A stretch of 64,000 nt of DNA from Lophium mytilinum (Eukaryota; Ascomycota; Dothideomycetes; Mytilinidiales; Mytilinidiaceae). Under the pieces are notes generated by a model. That model made no database searches. It saw only the letters and a program-made list of their open reading frames with translations, and was not told where the DNA came from. The position numbers and the translations under genes are program-made. This document shows positions 1 through 10,929 of the stretch, piece by piece. Numbering within the stretch: the first letter of the stretch is position 1; each line of letters begins with the position of its first letter. The stretch is from the NCBI GenBank assembly GCA_010093605.1, contig MU004183.1:1426001-1490000 (forward strand), given 5' to 3'.

Positions 1-1427
1 CTATAGCTGTGGGGCGATGGGTTCACCGGCTGCTCGACCCGAGGGCATAGGCACCATCTCGGGGTCTTTGTGAAGTTTATCGTGGAGGCAGGGATATGCT
101 TCGTGGGCATGATGGCCGAATGTGTCTATATGCGAGTGAATATCAACAAGGTTTGTCACCGATTTGGGCCCCTTGGGCGGAGATGGTTCCTCATTCACTG
201 CTCAAACGCGTGACACTCGCTTCACAGCACTGCCACCTCCTCGCGTTGCGAAACGAGCCCTGCCTTGCTGGTATAGATCCGGGGCTTGTCCTCGTCCAGC
301 ACACCTACTTCATCAATGTGAAAAGCCCGAGCGGGCCTCAGGACGTCTGGCTAAAGCCGAATTCGAAGCGACCTGGCGGCTTGCTCAGGGGCGGTCGAGC
401 GCCGGGAGAGCTGCGAACATGCAACCATCACCCGCGATCATGCAACCGTCACCCGCCGCATGCATGTTGAGTCGCCTCATGGGGCACAGGTCGATGCCGC
501 AGGGTCGATTCGTGGAGAGGACACAGGCACGCTCTCCAGCGAGACCCACGCGAAGGACGAGAGACAACGAGAACGAGCCGACTGCACGATTGGTCCCCTA
601 TCCAATTCTTTGACTAAACACTGCCAACGCTTGCTGGCAAAGGCCGCCGCCGTGCATCGTGTTCCCGTGGCCTCCTCCTTCCGAGTGGACTCCTGGCAGT
701 GGGCTTGAAACACCAGCTTGCCTTGTCGCCGGTGGGCATTTTTAGATACGGCGCTGCTGGCGGTCTCAGACCCCTCGCTAGGATCCTGTCAGGTACCCGC
801 GCACGGCTGATGCTCAGCCAAAGCGTCACATCCATGCGGCGGCATCGCTCAATGGGTAACATCAAGGCCCAAAGCGACGGCGTTGCGAGCAGAACAGGAG
901 AGGTGCGAGGGTCACCCAGGGCGGCACCGACGCGCTGGCCCTGGCAGCGGCAAGCAAAGACCCACGCCGAATGGCCAGTCGTGGCGTCGCGCCAGGATGC
1001 GGCTCGGTGGTGAGACAGAGGGGGCCGCCGCACGTGCCCTCCACACCAAGCCGACTGCGTCTTTCACGCCCGACAGCTACTCGCCGTGCCTAACAATGGA
1101 ACCCCATCGCGCGCGACAACGGCATGGCCAGTCACGCCGTGGGACCTCCGTGCTGTGCGGCCAAGCGAGTGGGGACCTTCACCATGTTTCGCCGCCGCTC
1201 GTTTCAAGAGGGGACGTCTGTATGTATAAGTGTGGCCCTGCCGGTGCTGTAGAACCATCATCTCCTCCATCACCGAGTTGTTTTCCTATTAAAAGCTTTG
1301 CAAGAGTCAGGTTCATTCGCTTGTCTGCTCTTGTTTTCATATTGTTTCTTTTCCACAGTCGCTAAAGCACTGCGTCCTTCGCTCTCTTCCTACTATCGTT
1401 CATTGATACCATCTATTCTCCGCCGCC
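1..1427. other. Left-edge non-coding stretch and CFEM gene 5' region
   Basis: GC-rich sequence in which all open frames are short, mutually overlapping and without recognisable protein features. I see no gene here. The last 200 bases hold the likely promoter and leader of the CFEM gene: a TATA-like TATGTATAAG near 1220 and a pyrimidine-rich leader running up to the ATG at 1428. Confidence 0.5.
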
Positions 1428-4052
1428 ATGAGGCTCTCTACTTCTACTCTTTTGATCTCTGGCCTGGCTGCCCAGCAGGTCACTGCTACCTGGGACCGCT
1501 ATGCTTCCGTCTTCAAGAACCCCACGAACTGCAACAACGAGTGCACGGACAAACAGAAGTCGGGCTATGGCTGGGGCGATCTCCCCACCGGCAAGTTCGA
1601 TTCTTATGACGACTTCAACTTCAGTGGAGGGTGGACTTGCGCCAACAGCTTCGGCAAGCGTGATGCCCTGACCAAGAGGACCTTCAACAGCAAGTGTGCT
1701 AAGACCTCGGTCTCCAAGACTGCTCCCGCGTCCTTCTCCTGCAGCAAGTCTTCCGGCTTCTCTGTGGACGAGCTGCAAGTGTCCGTCGAATTCAACTGCA
1801 ACCTCGAGTTCCACTACGGTATGGAGGATGGTTCCACCTGTAAGCAGGTGTCGCCCTGCCAAACGGAGGGCACCATCGTCAAGAACACCCAGTGTGGCGG
1901 CGCCAAAACCGTCCAAGTCTACCTCGGCGACCATGGCGAGCAGGGCAAGGACAGCTGCGAGATTGGTCTTCATCACATCGGCTTCAACTGCGACTCTCAC
2001 TCCAGCTCATCCGTTGTCGTTTCTACCCCCACCCCATACAGCACCGGATGCATCCCGGGCTCCTATGGCTGCAGCGTGTCTTCTGTGGTCGTTTCTACCC
2101 CAACGCCCTCCAGCATAGGATGCACCCCTGGTACCCCAGGCTGCGGCGAGTCTTCCGTCGTTGTTTCTAGCCCAACACCAGCTAGCTCTGGATGCGTTCC
2201 GGGTGCTTACGGCTGCGGCGAGTCTTCCGTCGTGGTCTCAACCCCAACTCCATCTGGAGGCGTTCCCTTCACCAGCGTTCCCGAATCGTCTGCAACCGTC
2301 GCTACTGAGTCTATTCCTTCGAGCATCGTTGCGACTACTTCGATCCCATGTGTTCCCGGGACATACGGATGTGGTTCAAGCTCTGCCTCCGTCCCTGGCA
2401 CTCCTGAGTCTTCTGTTCCAGTAGGACCTAGCTCTACCCCTAGCATTCCTGAGTCCAGCAGCTCCTCAGTTGTTGTTGCGACTACATCCGTTCCCTGTGT
2501 CCCGGGAACATACGGATGCGGCTCAAGCTCTTCGGTCCCTGGCACTCCTGAGTCGAGCCCTGCTTCTGTTCCTGGCACTCCCGAGTCCACTCCCGCTTCT
2601 GTTCCTGGCACTCCCGAGTCCACTCCTGTTTCTACTCCTGGCACTCCCGAGTCCACTCCTGTTTCTACTCCTGGCACTCCCGAGTCCACTCCTGTTTCTA
2701 CTCCTGGCACTCCCGAGTCCACTCCTGTTTCTACTCCTGGCACTCCCGAATCCACACCTGCTTCTGTTCCAGGTACTCCTGAATCTACTCCTGTTTCTAC
2801 GCCAGGCACTCCCGAGTCCAGCCCTGCTTCTGTTCCAGGCACTCCAGAGTCTACTCCTGCATCTGTTCCCAGCACCCCCGAGTCTACAGTCGTCGTTGCT
2901 ACCACATCTGTACCCTGTGTTCCCGGCGCGTACGGCTGCCAGGCGAGCACAGCTTCGATTCCAGGCACTCCTGAGTCCAGCGCCGCTTCGGTCCCGGGCA
3001 CTCCTGAGTCCAGCGCCGCTTCGGTCCCGGGCACTCCTGAGTCCAGCGCCGCTTCGGTCCCGGGTACTCCTGAGTCTACTCCCGTCACTATCCCTGCTAC
3101 GGTTCCCGGTGGATACACCAGCGTTCCTGAGTCTTCTGCGACCGGCGCAGTTGAGACTGGGAGCACCCCTGGCCCAGCGCCTTACACTTCTTCTCCCGTC
3201 GTGGTTGAATCCAGCACTGTTCTCTTCCCAGCTTCTTCTTCCTCCCCTTCTTCCGTTCCCTCCAGCAACTGCCCTGGCGTCCTGCCCAAGTGCTTGAACA
3301 CCTGGATCATCACTTCCGAGTGCAAGGACAACACCGACTTCAGCTGCTACTGCAAGAACGCCGGCTTCACCAAGAGCGTCATCGACTGTGTTTCCGCTTG
3401 GGGCGCCGATTCGTCTGAAGTTCAAGCTGCTCTCTCATACCTTGTCGGTATCTGCGCGCCGTTTGTGCCCCAGAACCCCGGTCTTATCACCAACTGCCCA
3501 AGCACCGTCACCCTCGGTCCCACTCCTGCTCAGACCCCGGCATACACCGCCCCTGCTGTCCCTGCTACCACTCTTCTTATCATCACCTCTTTCTCGAGCG
3601 CAGTCGTCCCTGGTGCCTCTACTCTCGCCCCAGTTGCCTCAACTCCTGCCGGCTACACTGCTCCGGTCACGACCATCACCCTCGTCGCTACCCAGACCGT
3701 GACCGTGCCGTGCGTACAGGGCGGAACCACGATCGCCGGCTCCTCCACTACTTCTACGACTGTCACCCAGACCGTCGTCACGGTTCCCCAGGTGGCATTC
3801 ACCACCAACACCAACACTGTCCCTGGCGCCACTGCCACTCAGCCAGTGGTCAACCTTGCACCTGGCACCCCGGCCCCAGTCTACGCCACCGCCACCTCTT
3901 CCTTTGGCACCATCGTCCAGCCCTACCCCACTGGCAACGGCACCATCAGCTCCCCCTCCGTTCCCCAGTTCACCGGCGCTGCGTCTGCTCTCAGCGCCCG
4001 CTCCTTCGCCTCAGTCGCCATCGGCGCTGCCATGGCTCTTTTCGTTTTGTAG
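1428..4052 (+). CDS. Secreted, GPI-anchored-type CFEM protein with Pro/Ser/Thr repeats
   Basis: Single-exon gene of 874 residues. Residues 1-20 form a signal peptide. Residues about 21-190 are a cysteine-containing secreted N-terminal domain I cannot name. Residues about 200-570 are a mucin-like Pro/Ser/Thr/Glu region with two repeat types: a cysteine-bearing unit containing PGxYGC, and a tandem 11-residue unit PGTPESTPVST (33 bp in DNA, about 2530-3100). Residues about 613-692 are a CFEM domain with the eight expected cysteines, starting at NCPGVLPKC. A second Ser/Thr/Pro region follows, and the last 20 or so residues are hydrophobic, as expected of a GPI-attachment signal. CFEM proteins sit in the cell wall or membrane; some bind haem/iron and some act at the host interface. 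The role here is not shown by sequence. The neighbour downstream is convergent. Confidence 0.88.
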   Translation: MRLSTSTLLISGLAAQQVTATWDRYASVFKNPTNCNNECTDKQKSGYGWGDLPTGKFDSYDDFNFSGGWTCANSFGKRDALTKRTFNSKCAKTSVSKTAPASFSCSKSSGFSVDELQVSVEFNCNLEFHYGMEDGSTCKQVSPCQTEGTIVKNTQCGGAKTVQVYLGDHGEQGKDSCEIGLHHIGFNCDSHSSSSVVVSTPTPYSTGCIPGSYGCSVSSVVVSTPTPSSIGCTPGTPGCGESSVVVSSPTPASSGCVPGAYGCGESSVVVSTPTPSGGVPFTSVPESSATVATESIPSSIVATTSIPCVPGTYGCGSSSASVPGTPESSVPVGPSSTPSIPESSSSSVVVATTSVPCVPGTYGCGSSSSVPGTPESSPASVPGTPESTPASVPGTPESTPVSTPGTPESTPVSTPGTPESTPVSTPGTPESTPVSTPGTPESTPASVPGTPESTPVSTPGTPESSPASVPGTPESTPASVPSTPESTVVVATTSVPCVPGAYGCQASTASIPGTPESSAASVPGTPESSAASVPGTPESSAASVPGTPESTPVTIPATVPGGYTSVPESSATGAVETGSTPGPAPYTSSPVVVESSTVLFPASSSSPSSVPSSNCPGVLPKCLNTWIITSECKDNTDFSCYCKNAGFTKSVIDCVSAWGADSSEVQAALSYLVGICAPFVPQNPGLITNCPSTVTLGPTPAQTPAYTAPAVPATTLLIITSFSSAVVPGASTLAPVASTPAGYTAPVTTITLVATQTVTVPCVQGGTTIAGSSTTSTTVTQTVVTVPQVAFTTNTNTVPGATATQPVVNLAPGTPAPVYATATSSFGTIVQPYPTGNGTISSPSVPQFTGAASALSARSFASVAIGAAMALFVL
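2530..3100 (+). repeat. 33-bp coding minisatellite in the CFEM gene
   Basis: About 15 in-frame copies of a unit encoding PGTPES followed by five variable residues. Several central copies (about 2600-2760) are almost identical in DNA, while edge copies have diverged at third positions. Every variant keeps the frame, so copy number can change without breaking the protein. Confidence 0.85.
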
Positions 4053-4506
4053 ATGGGGAGAGCATCATCTGTATGCATATAATATAGCATTGTTGCCTTG
4101 CATAATACCCGCGGCTTCATATTTTTCCTTGTTGTTGGGAGATGGGAAAAAGTTAATGTTGTATAACTCGAAGTCGAAACGAAGCATTGGCTGGGCGTTT
4201 TGCTTGTTAAGAGTCGAGGATTTTTGGCTTCATGACTCTCCTTAATTTTCTGTTTTGTGTGTAATATGTAGGATCATGCTCTTGAGCAGATCTCGAATAG
4301 CAATCAAGAGATTGGAAACTGATGTGGCTGCGCTTGATAAGTGAGATGATGTGAATTTGATTGGGAAGCGGTTGAATTCGAGAGGTCGTAGTATCATCTA
4401 AAACTTTGAATAACTGCTCCTCTTCAACAGATACCTCTTGGTCTACTGGTTTGTCCATATCTTTCTGGTCTTTTCCGTCTTTTCTCCCCACCTACATTTC
4501 AGCCCG
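4053..4506. other. Convergent 3' intergenic region
   Basis: Lies between the stop of the CFEM gene (+) and the stop of the CVNH gene (-). It is more AT-rich than the flanks, as expected of two 3' UTRs. I see no further feature in it. Confidence 0.5.
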
Positions 4507-5986
4507 TTACCCAAGTGGCAACCGCGAACGAATTGGCACCGCCGCCTCCTTCCATTCCTTTGGCACTGCTTCCCCAGCAGCAATCTTTACCAGTCTAAAA
4601 GAAACGTTAGTAAAATATCAGATATTGTCAGGTAACTTACTGATTCACAAGCTTGCTACCTGCTTCGTCTGATATGTGATCAATACTAAAAGTTCCAGCC
4701 TTCTTGATTACTTCGTTTGCCATTTTACTGACATAGGGTTTCGACAACTTGAGTACCCAAATCTTCAGTAGCTCACCACCACCTACTCCGGCCATTTCTC
4801 TAAGACCTTCAGCTACCACTGTTGCAATAGTCACTTTCTGAAACCGGTCAAGTGCTGTGGGATCGGCGAGAATCTCGTGCGCAACTTTGTTTTCCAATAT
4901 CATGGCATAAGGCGTTATGACCGCGGAGAAAAGGATAACGCCAATTGGCCCAGTTGCTGCTCCAATGAGGCCAGAGAGTATCGCAGTCGTAGATGAACGT
5001 ATTGCTTTTAGGGCTGCCGCCTTGGCGTGATCCTGTATATTCTGTTAGCACTCAAGCCTCTGCTTTCCCGGGTCAAAAATGATGTTTTACATAATTGTTG
5101 GCATTCAAGTGCAGGGCTGCCACAATCAAGCCGACAAGCGGAACGTCCTCCAGGAATCTGGCGAGAAAGCCGTTTCTTTCAAACAAGCCATCGCTGTTCC
5201 AGGCTGTCAGATTCTTGCTGTTAATTTCGGTTCTCAATGCTCGTACCTTGGCTCCCAAACGAGCATGCCGTCCTTGTTCAACAGCGCGAAAGACAAATTC
5301 ACTTGATTCTTCGGCTCGAACAAACGTCCGTGGGCATTCCTGAGCATGGCGTACATATACAGGTGACCAGCTTTTTTCTCAACACGAAGGCCGCTGACTT
5401 GATATGCGAGACCTGAGCCTCCCACAACAAACTCGCCATCGTCTACGCCAATGTGGTCATTGAGATCGATAGAAGATAGTCTCAATTTCCCGGATTTAGT
5501 GAGGCACAAAGCTGAAAATACTGTGCCCTTGAAATAATGGCAGGAAGCAGACAAGTGGATCGCGGAAGTCCTATCACACGTTCAATTAACTCTAATACTT
5601 TTATCCCACCTTTAAGCTAAGATAGGGGCAACGCCATACCATCTATTGAACTCAAGTTTTTCACCATAAACGGTGAGGAAAGCAGCCAAGTTCAGGCGGC
5701 GTTCAACGAAATTTCCTGGCCATGGTTGATATCTGACGACCAGGATATTCTCTTCAGTTATACGGACTGCAGAGGCTGTCCCCATACTGTACCATCCATT
5801 CCTCCATTCTGACAAGTCGAAGTCCCAGGTCTGTTCGTTCGTTGCAAACGCGCTATGGAAGCCTTCGTATTTCGCTTTTACGGTTCCATCGACAGTTGTA
5901 ATCTCGGCTATCAGGTCACAAGTCCCTACGCTGTGTTTTTCAAGGACCAGCTTTGTAGTTGCGGGAAGTGGCATTCGTAACGCCAT
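4507..5986 (-). CDS. Cyanovirin-N (CVNH) domain protein, five exons
   Basis: Model (minus strand): exons 5640-5986, 5247-5570, 5091-5193, 4641-5032 and 4507-4594, giving 417 residues. Introns are 46-69 nt with GT-AG ends; the third and fourth have clear CTAAC branch sites. Exon 2 begins WTSAIHLSASCHYF and contains SSIDLNDHIGVDDGEF, matching the CVNH pattern of a Cys pair followed by SxIDLNxxIxxxDG. CVNH domains are mannose/glycan-binding lectin folds in fungi. Residues 1-115 form a separate beta-rich-looking N-terminal domain. Exon 4 encodes a hydrophobic Gly/Ala stretch (about residues 270-300), perhaps a membrane-inserted helix, then a charged helical tail. An intron 2 acceptor giving a 29-nt intron also stays in frame, but the 53-nt form with a CTGAC branch site is more credible. 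The function of the combined protein is unknown. Confidence 0.75.
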
Positions 5987-7433
5987 GTTGAGCTACTGTT
6001 CGAGAAACGTAAAGCGAAGTGTGATTGATCTGAAGAGTTGATGCAAGGTATGAAATACAGGAGCGGATATGGTGCTCTGCCACAACTTATACCTGTACTT
6101 CTGCGGTTATCTTTCCACCGGAAGGAGCGACTGACAACCGGGTCACTCGACAGTGTGGCAATATGCTAATTGGCCTTGATCTAGAGCTTTATCGAGGTAC
6201 AGTCACCGCTGAGCTGAAAACATGGGTTTCAAACGGCAGTCGATGCTTGTGATATCTGCCGCTGTCATTCGATTCGATCTTTCGGCTAACAGTCGAGTCG
6301 CTCTACATGGCGCTCATATGCGATTCGCCTTGGCCCTCGCTTGTTTCCAGAGCGTTATCGAGATATGTTCACCAATGAGCGGAAAGCGTGGGTGCGGAAC
6401 GGCAGTCTATGCCCGCCATATCTGCCGCTATCACTTCATTGGAATCCCCGGCTAACAGTCGTGTCACTCAACAGTAGGTCAGTATTCTATTTGCCTTCGG
6501 CCTTCGCTTATGCCCAGAGCCTTATCCAGGCACAATACGCTATTTTCATTTGGCCCTCGTTTGTATCCAGAGCCTTGTCAAGGTGTGGTAGTAGCTGAGC
6601 TGAAAGCATGAGCGTCACGGAGTCCGCAAGAAGGGTAGGTCATTTTTGCAACAACTGATCGACTTTGCCCGTGAAAGATGGCAATCGGGGCGGTAACTTC
6701 TTGTCGTGTCCACATCCAGTACCAGGACAGAAGCTTGGGCACGTCGTCCTCTGATCTCTTCTAGTAGCATGATGATGTGCTAAAGCACCACAAACAGCCG
6801 CCAAGTAGGCCGACGGTGAGTGCATGGAAGCTCTCTGATTCAAGCTCTCAAAGATTTTGAGTATTATCGGAAGATTGTTAAGGGGCTGGGGCACCTCATA
6901 CGGTGGCGAGCGAGTGCCCGGACTTCTGTCAAGGCACTGTATCCTTAGCAGGCGATGTCAGGAGATGAAAACTTAAGTTACAGATGTAGAGATTTCGAAT
7001 TTGTTTCGTCAGAGAATGCCAGAGCGAAATAAATGTCTATCTGAAATGCCAATGTTCACGAGATTCAGATTATGTGAGCTAAGCGAGTTATAGTATTGAA
7101 AGTGTTGAAGCTCAAGCAGAAAGGACAGGGGCTATCTACTGAAGATAAACTAGCTAGCATGGGGGCAAAAACAGTAATGACAGTGAGTTTGTAACATTGA
7201 TGGGCGCATCAAAATGCCATGGTTTGAACTTTCCCTTCATGACCCCCCTATCTCTGCTCTTCCTTCAGGAGACAATTTCAAAAGTCGGCCAGGTAGCATT
7301 ATCACGAAACCAGACGCACCAAGATATTGTCGTGCCTCAAAGACTGATGAAATCGCTTTGGGGTCTCTCGGAGTTGTCCGTGGCATCCTAACGGAAAGGT
7401 CAGAGGAAGAGATTTGGAGACCAGAACAGCTCA
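5987..7433. other. Intergenic region with diverged tandem repeats
   Basis: Divergent 5' side of the CVNH gene and 3' side of the 7434-9104 gene. No coding region is supported. The segment 6125-6620 carries diverged tandem repeats, listed separately. The rest shows nothing I can name. Confidence 0.5.
6125..6620. repeat. About 165-bp diverged direct repeats
   Basis: Three units start near 6125, 6289 and 6454, with anchors such as AACAGTCGxGTC. Within each unit, AGAGCxTTATCxAGG recurs near 6183, 6348 and 6515, with a further partial copy near 6569. Similarity between units is clear but imperfect, so the array is old. Confidence 0.6.
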
Positions 7434-9104
7434 TCAGACCTCCTGTGGTGAAGACTGGTTGACAAACTTGCTCGCGGTGTGGCTGTAGCCGCCAGGAAGA
7501 AGCAAGCTCTTCTTCTTTTTCAAGATTGACTTCTGCTGAGATGGGGTGCCGTTGGGGGGAGCCTCGTTCAGTTTCTTTTGGCCGCCCTTTCCAGCTTTGT
7601 TGCCAACCAGGGATAGGATTTTGGGATTCAGGTTCTTCATCGCCGGTATCGTGTATTTAGGAAGTCCTGGCGCGATATCCGTCACGAACGTTGCAAGCCC
7701 CTCCATGATCCCCTCTTCTTCGAGCACTTCGATGGGAAGCTCCAAAAACGCTTGTAAGGCAGCCTCCCCTGCGATGGCCCTGCGCACAAGATCTCCACCA
7801 ATGCTACCGTTAGGTAGGCTAGTTTTACCGTGGGAAGAAGCTTTGGAGTTTTTGGTTTCGCTGACCATGGTGCTTTCGCCCAGAATATCGTCAATGATGG
7901 GGATCTTGAAAGGCAAACCAAACAATTCTTCGCCGCCCGCATCGCTGTCGACCATAGCGCTTTCGCCCATAACTGTGGTCAGGATTTTGGGGATTTTGGA
8001 GAGGAAATCGAACAGCCCCTCTTCGCCTGGTTCGCCATCGGCCATAGTACTTTCGCCCGTTCTGAGAATGTCGTCAAGGATTGGGATCTTGATCCCAAAT
8101 AATTCTTCGTCGCCGGCCATCTCGCTTTCAGTGCCCCCGGCTGCTGCTTTTTTGGCTGCGTTCCTCTTGTCCAGAACTTCCACTCCCGATCTCAAAATCT
8201 TGCCGCCAAGTACGCGGAGATGCTTCCACGGTATTTTGCTGAAGATGCTCTCCTCATCTCCATCTCCGGCCATACTGCTCTCTGCCTTCTTGTTCCCCGT
8301 CAAAACACCGTTGAGTAGTCTGCCGGCAACATTGATTATGGGCCCAGCCAGAGACCAAAGGAATTCTTCTTGGCCTTCACCGGGTGCAGGTGCATCTTTG
8401 TATGCTTGTATGAAACTATCCATAAGCTTGGTGCTCAATGGACCTGCCGCCGAGGGAATAGCAAGTCGAGAGTTTTTCCAGTAATGGTCATCAAACGAGG
8501 TGCCTTGATGGCAGTTGTGGCCTTTGGGACCAGGCCGCTTCAGCTGATCCAGCACGATTCGGAGAACTGGTTCTATGATCGAGTCCATGACAATGGGAGC
8601 TGCGGCCGCAACCTTGATGCCGATTGTGTCGATGTGGTGCTTCATGGCATCCTCGACCTGCCGATTGTAGGGTGCGTCCAGGTCAAGTCTTTCCACCACT
8701 CGAAATGCGGCTTCCGCAAGAATCGCTCGCTCAAGCGTGCCGGCAGGTGCCACTACTGACAATTGCTTCCCCGCTTGCGCCTCTCGAAGCAGCGCAGATG
8801 CAGCGTTCAAAGTGAAGCCTGCCAGAGCTGCAGCTGGATATCCAATTGGGCCTATGGAAGCTGGAGCAGAAGGGAAATCCAACTTTGCTGGATCGGGAGG
8901 AGAAGCCACGAAGATTGCACCCGACATAACTCGATTGTAAACTGCATCATGGTTGTGTTTTGATTCTTCGGTGTGTCGGGGCAGACTTTTAGGCACATTC
9001 TCTGGTGGAGGTGCAGGTGCAGGTTGCCCATTGCTGGAATCTCCATATTCGACCGTCTTTGTGTGCTTCTCATCGGTGGTGGTTTCCCTTTTGACGCCTG
9101 ACAT
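7434..9104 (-). CDS. Uncharacterised protein with repeated E-E-L-F / K-I-P-I-x-D-D-I-L modules
   Basis: Uninterrupted 556-residue frame with ATG at 9104. I do not recognise the family. Residues 1-50 are polar and disordered. Residues about 75-125 are Ala/Gly/Pro-rich and mildly hydrophobic (PIGYPAAALAGFTLNAASAL). Residues about 130-200 look helical. Residues about 270-410 contain three or four copies of a short module: an acidic Gly stretch, EELFG or EEGLF, then KIPIxDDIL, then a GESTMV-like end. The C-terminus is basic (KSILKKKKSLLL). There is no signal peptide and no catalytic motif that I can see. Start choice rests on the first in-frame ATG. The gene stands alone, 1.4 kb from the CVNH gene and 1.6 kb from the transposon. 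Confidence 0.7.
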   Translation of the reverse strand: MSGVKRETTTDEKHTKTVEYGDSSNGQPAPAPPPENVPKSLPRHTEESKHNHDAVYNRVMSGAIFVASPPDPAKLDFPSAPASIGPIGYPAAALAGFTLNAASALLREAQAGKQLSVVAPAGTLERAILAEAAFRVVERLDLDAPYNRQVEDAMKHHIDTIGIKVAAAAPIVMDSIIEPVLRIVLDQLKRPGPKGHNCHQGTSFDDHYWKNSRLAIPSAAGPLSTKLMDSFIQAYKDAPAPGEGQEEFLWSLAGPIINVAGRLLNGVLTGNKKAESSMAGDGDEESIFSKIPWKHLRVLGGKILRSGVEVLDKRNAAKKAAAGGTESEMAGDEELFGIKIPILDDILRTGESTMADGEPGEEGLFDFLSKIPKILTTVMGESAMVDSDAGGEELFGLPFKIPIIDDILGESTMVSETKNSKASSHGKTSLPNGSIGGDLVRRAIAGEAALQAFLELPIEVLEEEGIMEGLATFVTDIAPGLPKYTIPAMKNLNPKILSLVGNKAGKGGQKKLNEAPPNGTPSQQKSILKKKKSLLLPGGYSHTASKFVNQSSPQEV

Positions 9105-10665
9105 ATTGACGTAGTGGAGCTGGAAAGTGTAGTGGTCGAGGTCTTATGAATTGAAGTGCTTGAGGATGGTTACAAGCAAGAAGAATCGTCGACAGGTTGC
9201 TGATATCTTGCTCGAAGCAAGTCTCAAGCTTCGAACAGCCTTTTATACCTTTGCCATCAGAACGCGAGGGCTACAAACGAATGTCGAGCCCTGTACGCGC
9301 TGCGAACACATTCATCTGACCATGGTTGTGGCAACACATTGACCGGCTTGTCGAACCACTGCAAGACATTTCCTAAACTAGCAGCAGACATATTCCCGAG
9401 GACAAATTAACCGATGTGCTGCGCTCTAGATTGTCTCTTGCTGATCACGAAACTAGTTTCCAGCTGAGATGTGAACGACAATCCCAGCTATCTCGTCTTT
9501 CCATGGAAGCAGATTAAGCGATTGAGAGCTGTTGATACGCGTATGCATGACAGTGGAGGTGATTTCAAGGATGTATGGTGCGGAATTCGCTAATGCTGTG
9601 GTCTTTGGGCTTCGATGTAGTTGGAGGATAGCGTATTTCATAGATCCGAGTATACCGCGCGTCATACATGATACAGGCAAGCTGAAGTTGAGGGCCCTGG
9701 TCCACCTGATAGTACTCGTAGCGGAGCCGTGATAGCGTTGCCATTGAACAAGAAGACTGATCGCCATATACTAGACCCAATCCACCAGTTCGGGGGATGC
9801 CCTAGAAAGTTTTGACCGTTTGGCACAAGCGGGCAAGCGCTCAAGGACCCAATTTGGCGTGGAAGCAAGACTGGGGGCCGCGAAACGATAAAATTATCAC
9901 GCAACCTGACTTGAAGTAGATATTGGCTGCTTGATGCATAATCCAATTAAAGAACTGGCCTCACGTTGGGGGAGGATTCTTCTTGGTCATGTCCCCATCG
10001 GGGAAGCTGATCTGCAGCAGGGTAGGTGCCCAAACCAATCAGCACTTGAAGCGAAGGCTGGATGCCATTCTGGTCCGACTGCACCTTGTACCGTCTTACT
10101 ACCTCAGCTGAGAAGCAACAGATGGCTGCATCTCTATACGGCAGTGCAGGGGTCTTGTTTTCGGCGAGAAGTAGAAGCTTTGCACCACGTGCCTACGTGC
10201 ATGGTGGGTAAATTTCGAGCCGAGATCCAGGTAAACAGGCCCTCTCCGGCTGTTCCGTAGCGCAGAACCGAAAAAACCCAAGTAGTTGCAAGTTGGGATT
10301 CGGGTAGTTCCCCCTCTTTGGTGGTTCTGCAGCGCGGGCAGTGGCGAAGCGAATAGGTACGTGACATCTATTGCTGCCCAAGAAGAGATGGGCTTTGTGG
10401 GACCGGAGTGGGATGCAGCTTCTTACCGGATCGTCCTCATTGCAGTGGGTGGGTAGGTGGGACCAAGCCCATCATGACCATCCCATTACGTTCCGTTGCA
10501 GGACGAACCGGGCAAGGCGAGTGTGACGGAAGGAGAATGCGGTCATTGAGCGGCAAAGAAAGCCAGCATCGGACTCCAATCATGACGGCAATCGTCCCAG
10601 AGGGCGGGCGTTCGGCTTTAGAGCCGCATTAGAGGGGCGTTAGAGCCGCATGATAGCTCGCTTAG
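9105..10665. other. Intergenic region left of the transposon
   Basis: Contains the 5' region of the 7434-9104 gene. No coding region is supported in either strand. Near 10611-10652 the motif TTAGAGCCGCAT occurs twice just outside the transposon end. Base composition is normal up to about 10665 and then switches abruptly to AT-rich. Confidence 0.5.
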
Positions 10666-10860
10666 ATTTGTCGGGTGCAAAACAGCGTTCGTCTCTTGGC
10701 AAACGTCCCTGCCACACACACGTTAATTTGTATAAGGAACGTCGGGATCCTACCTAGAGAACTTAATTTTTTTACCGCATCTTAACGCCGCCTAACTTAA
10801 TAATTAGTAAGGCTATTAATACTATTATAGAGGCTATATACTAACTTTTTCTAGTATTAT
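10666..10860 (+). repeat. Left terminal inverted repeat of the transposon
   Basis: Pairs with 16290-16484 in inverted orientation. The outer 45 bases are nearly identical, and the inner part keeps blocks such as ACCGCATCTTAACGCCGCC. Differences are mostly C/T or G/A, as RIP would give. Confidence 0.88.
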
Positions 10861-10929
10861 AGTGCCTCTAAAAGCCCCTAATACCCGCATTCCCGCGCAG
10901 TTAACGCGTAGTAAAGCCCGCCACATCTC

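Noticed and set aside
2207-3425. Long minus-strand open frames opposite the CFEM repeats
   Set aside because: They mirror the 33-bp plus-strand repeat and read as Val/Asp/Gly or Arg/Ser repeats; the plus frame has signal peptide, CFEM cysteines and GPI-type tail.
7546-8484. 312-codon plus-strand frame
   Set aside because: Antisense shadow of the 7434-9104 gene; Ser/Pro-rich with no features, while the minus frame has an ATG in good context and coherent repeats.
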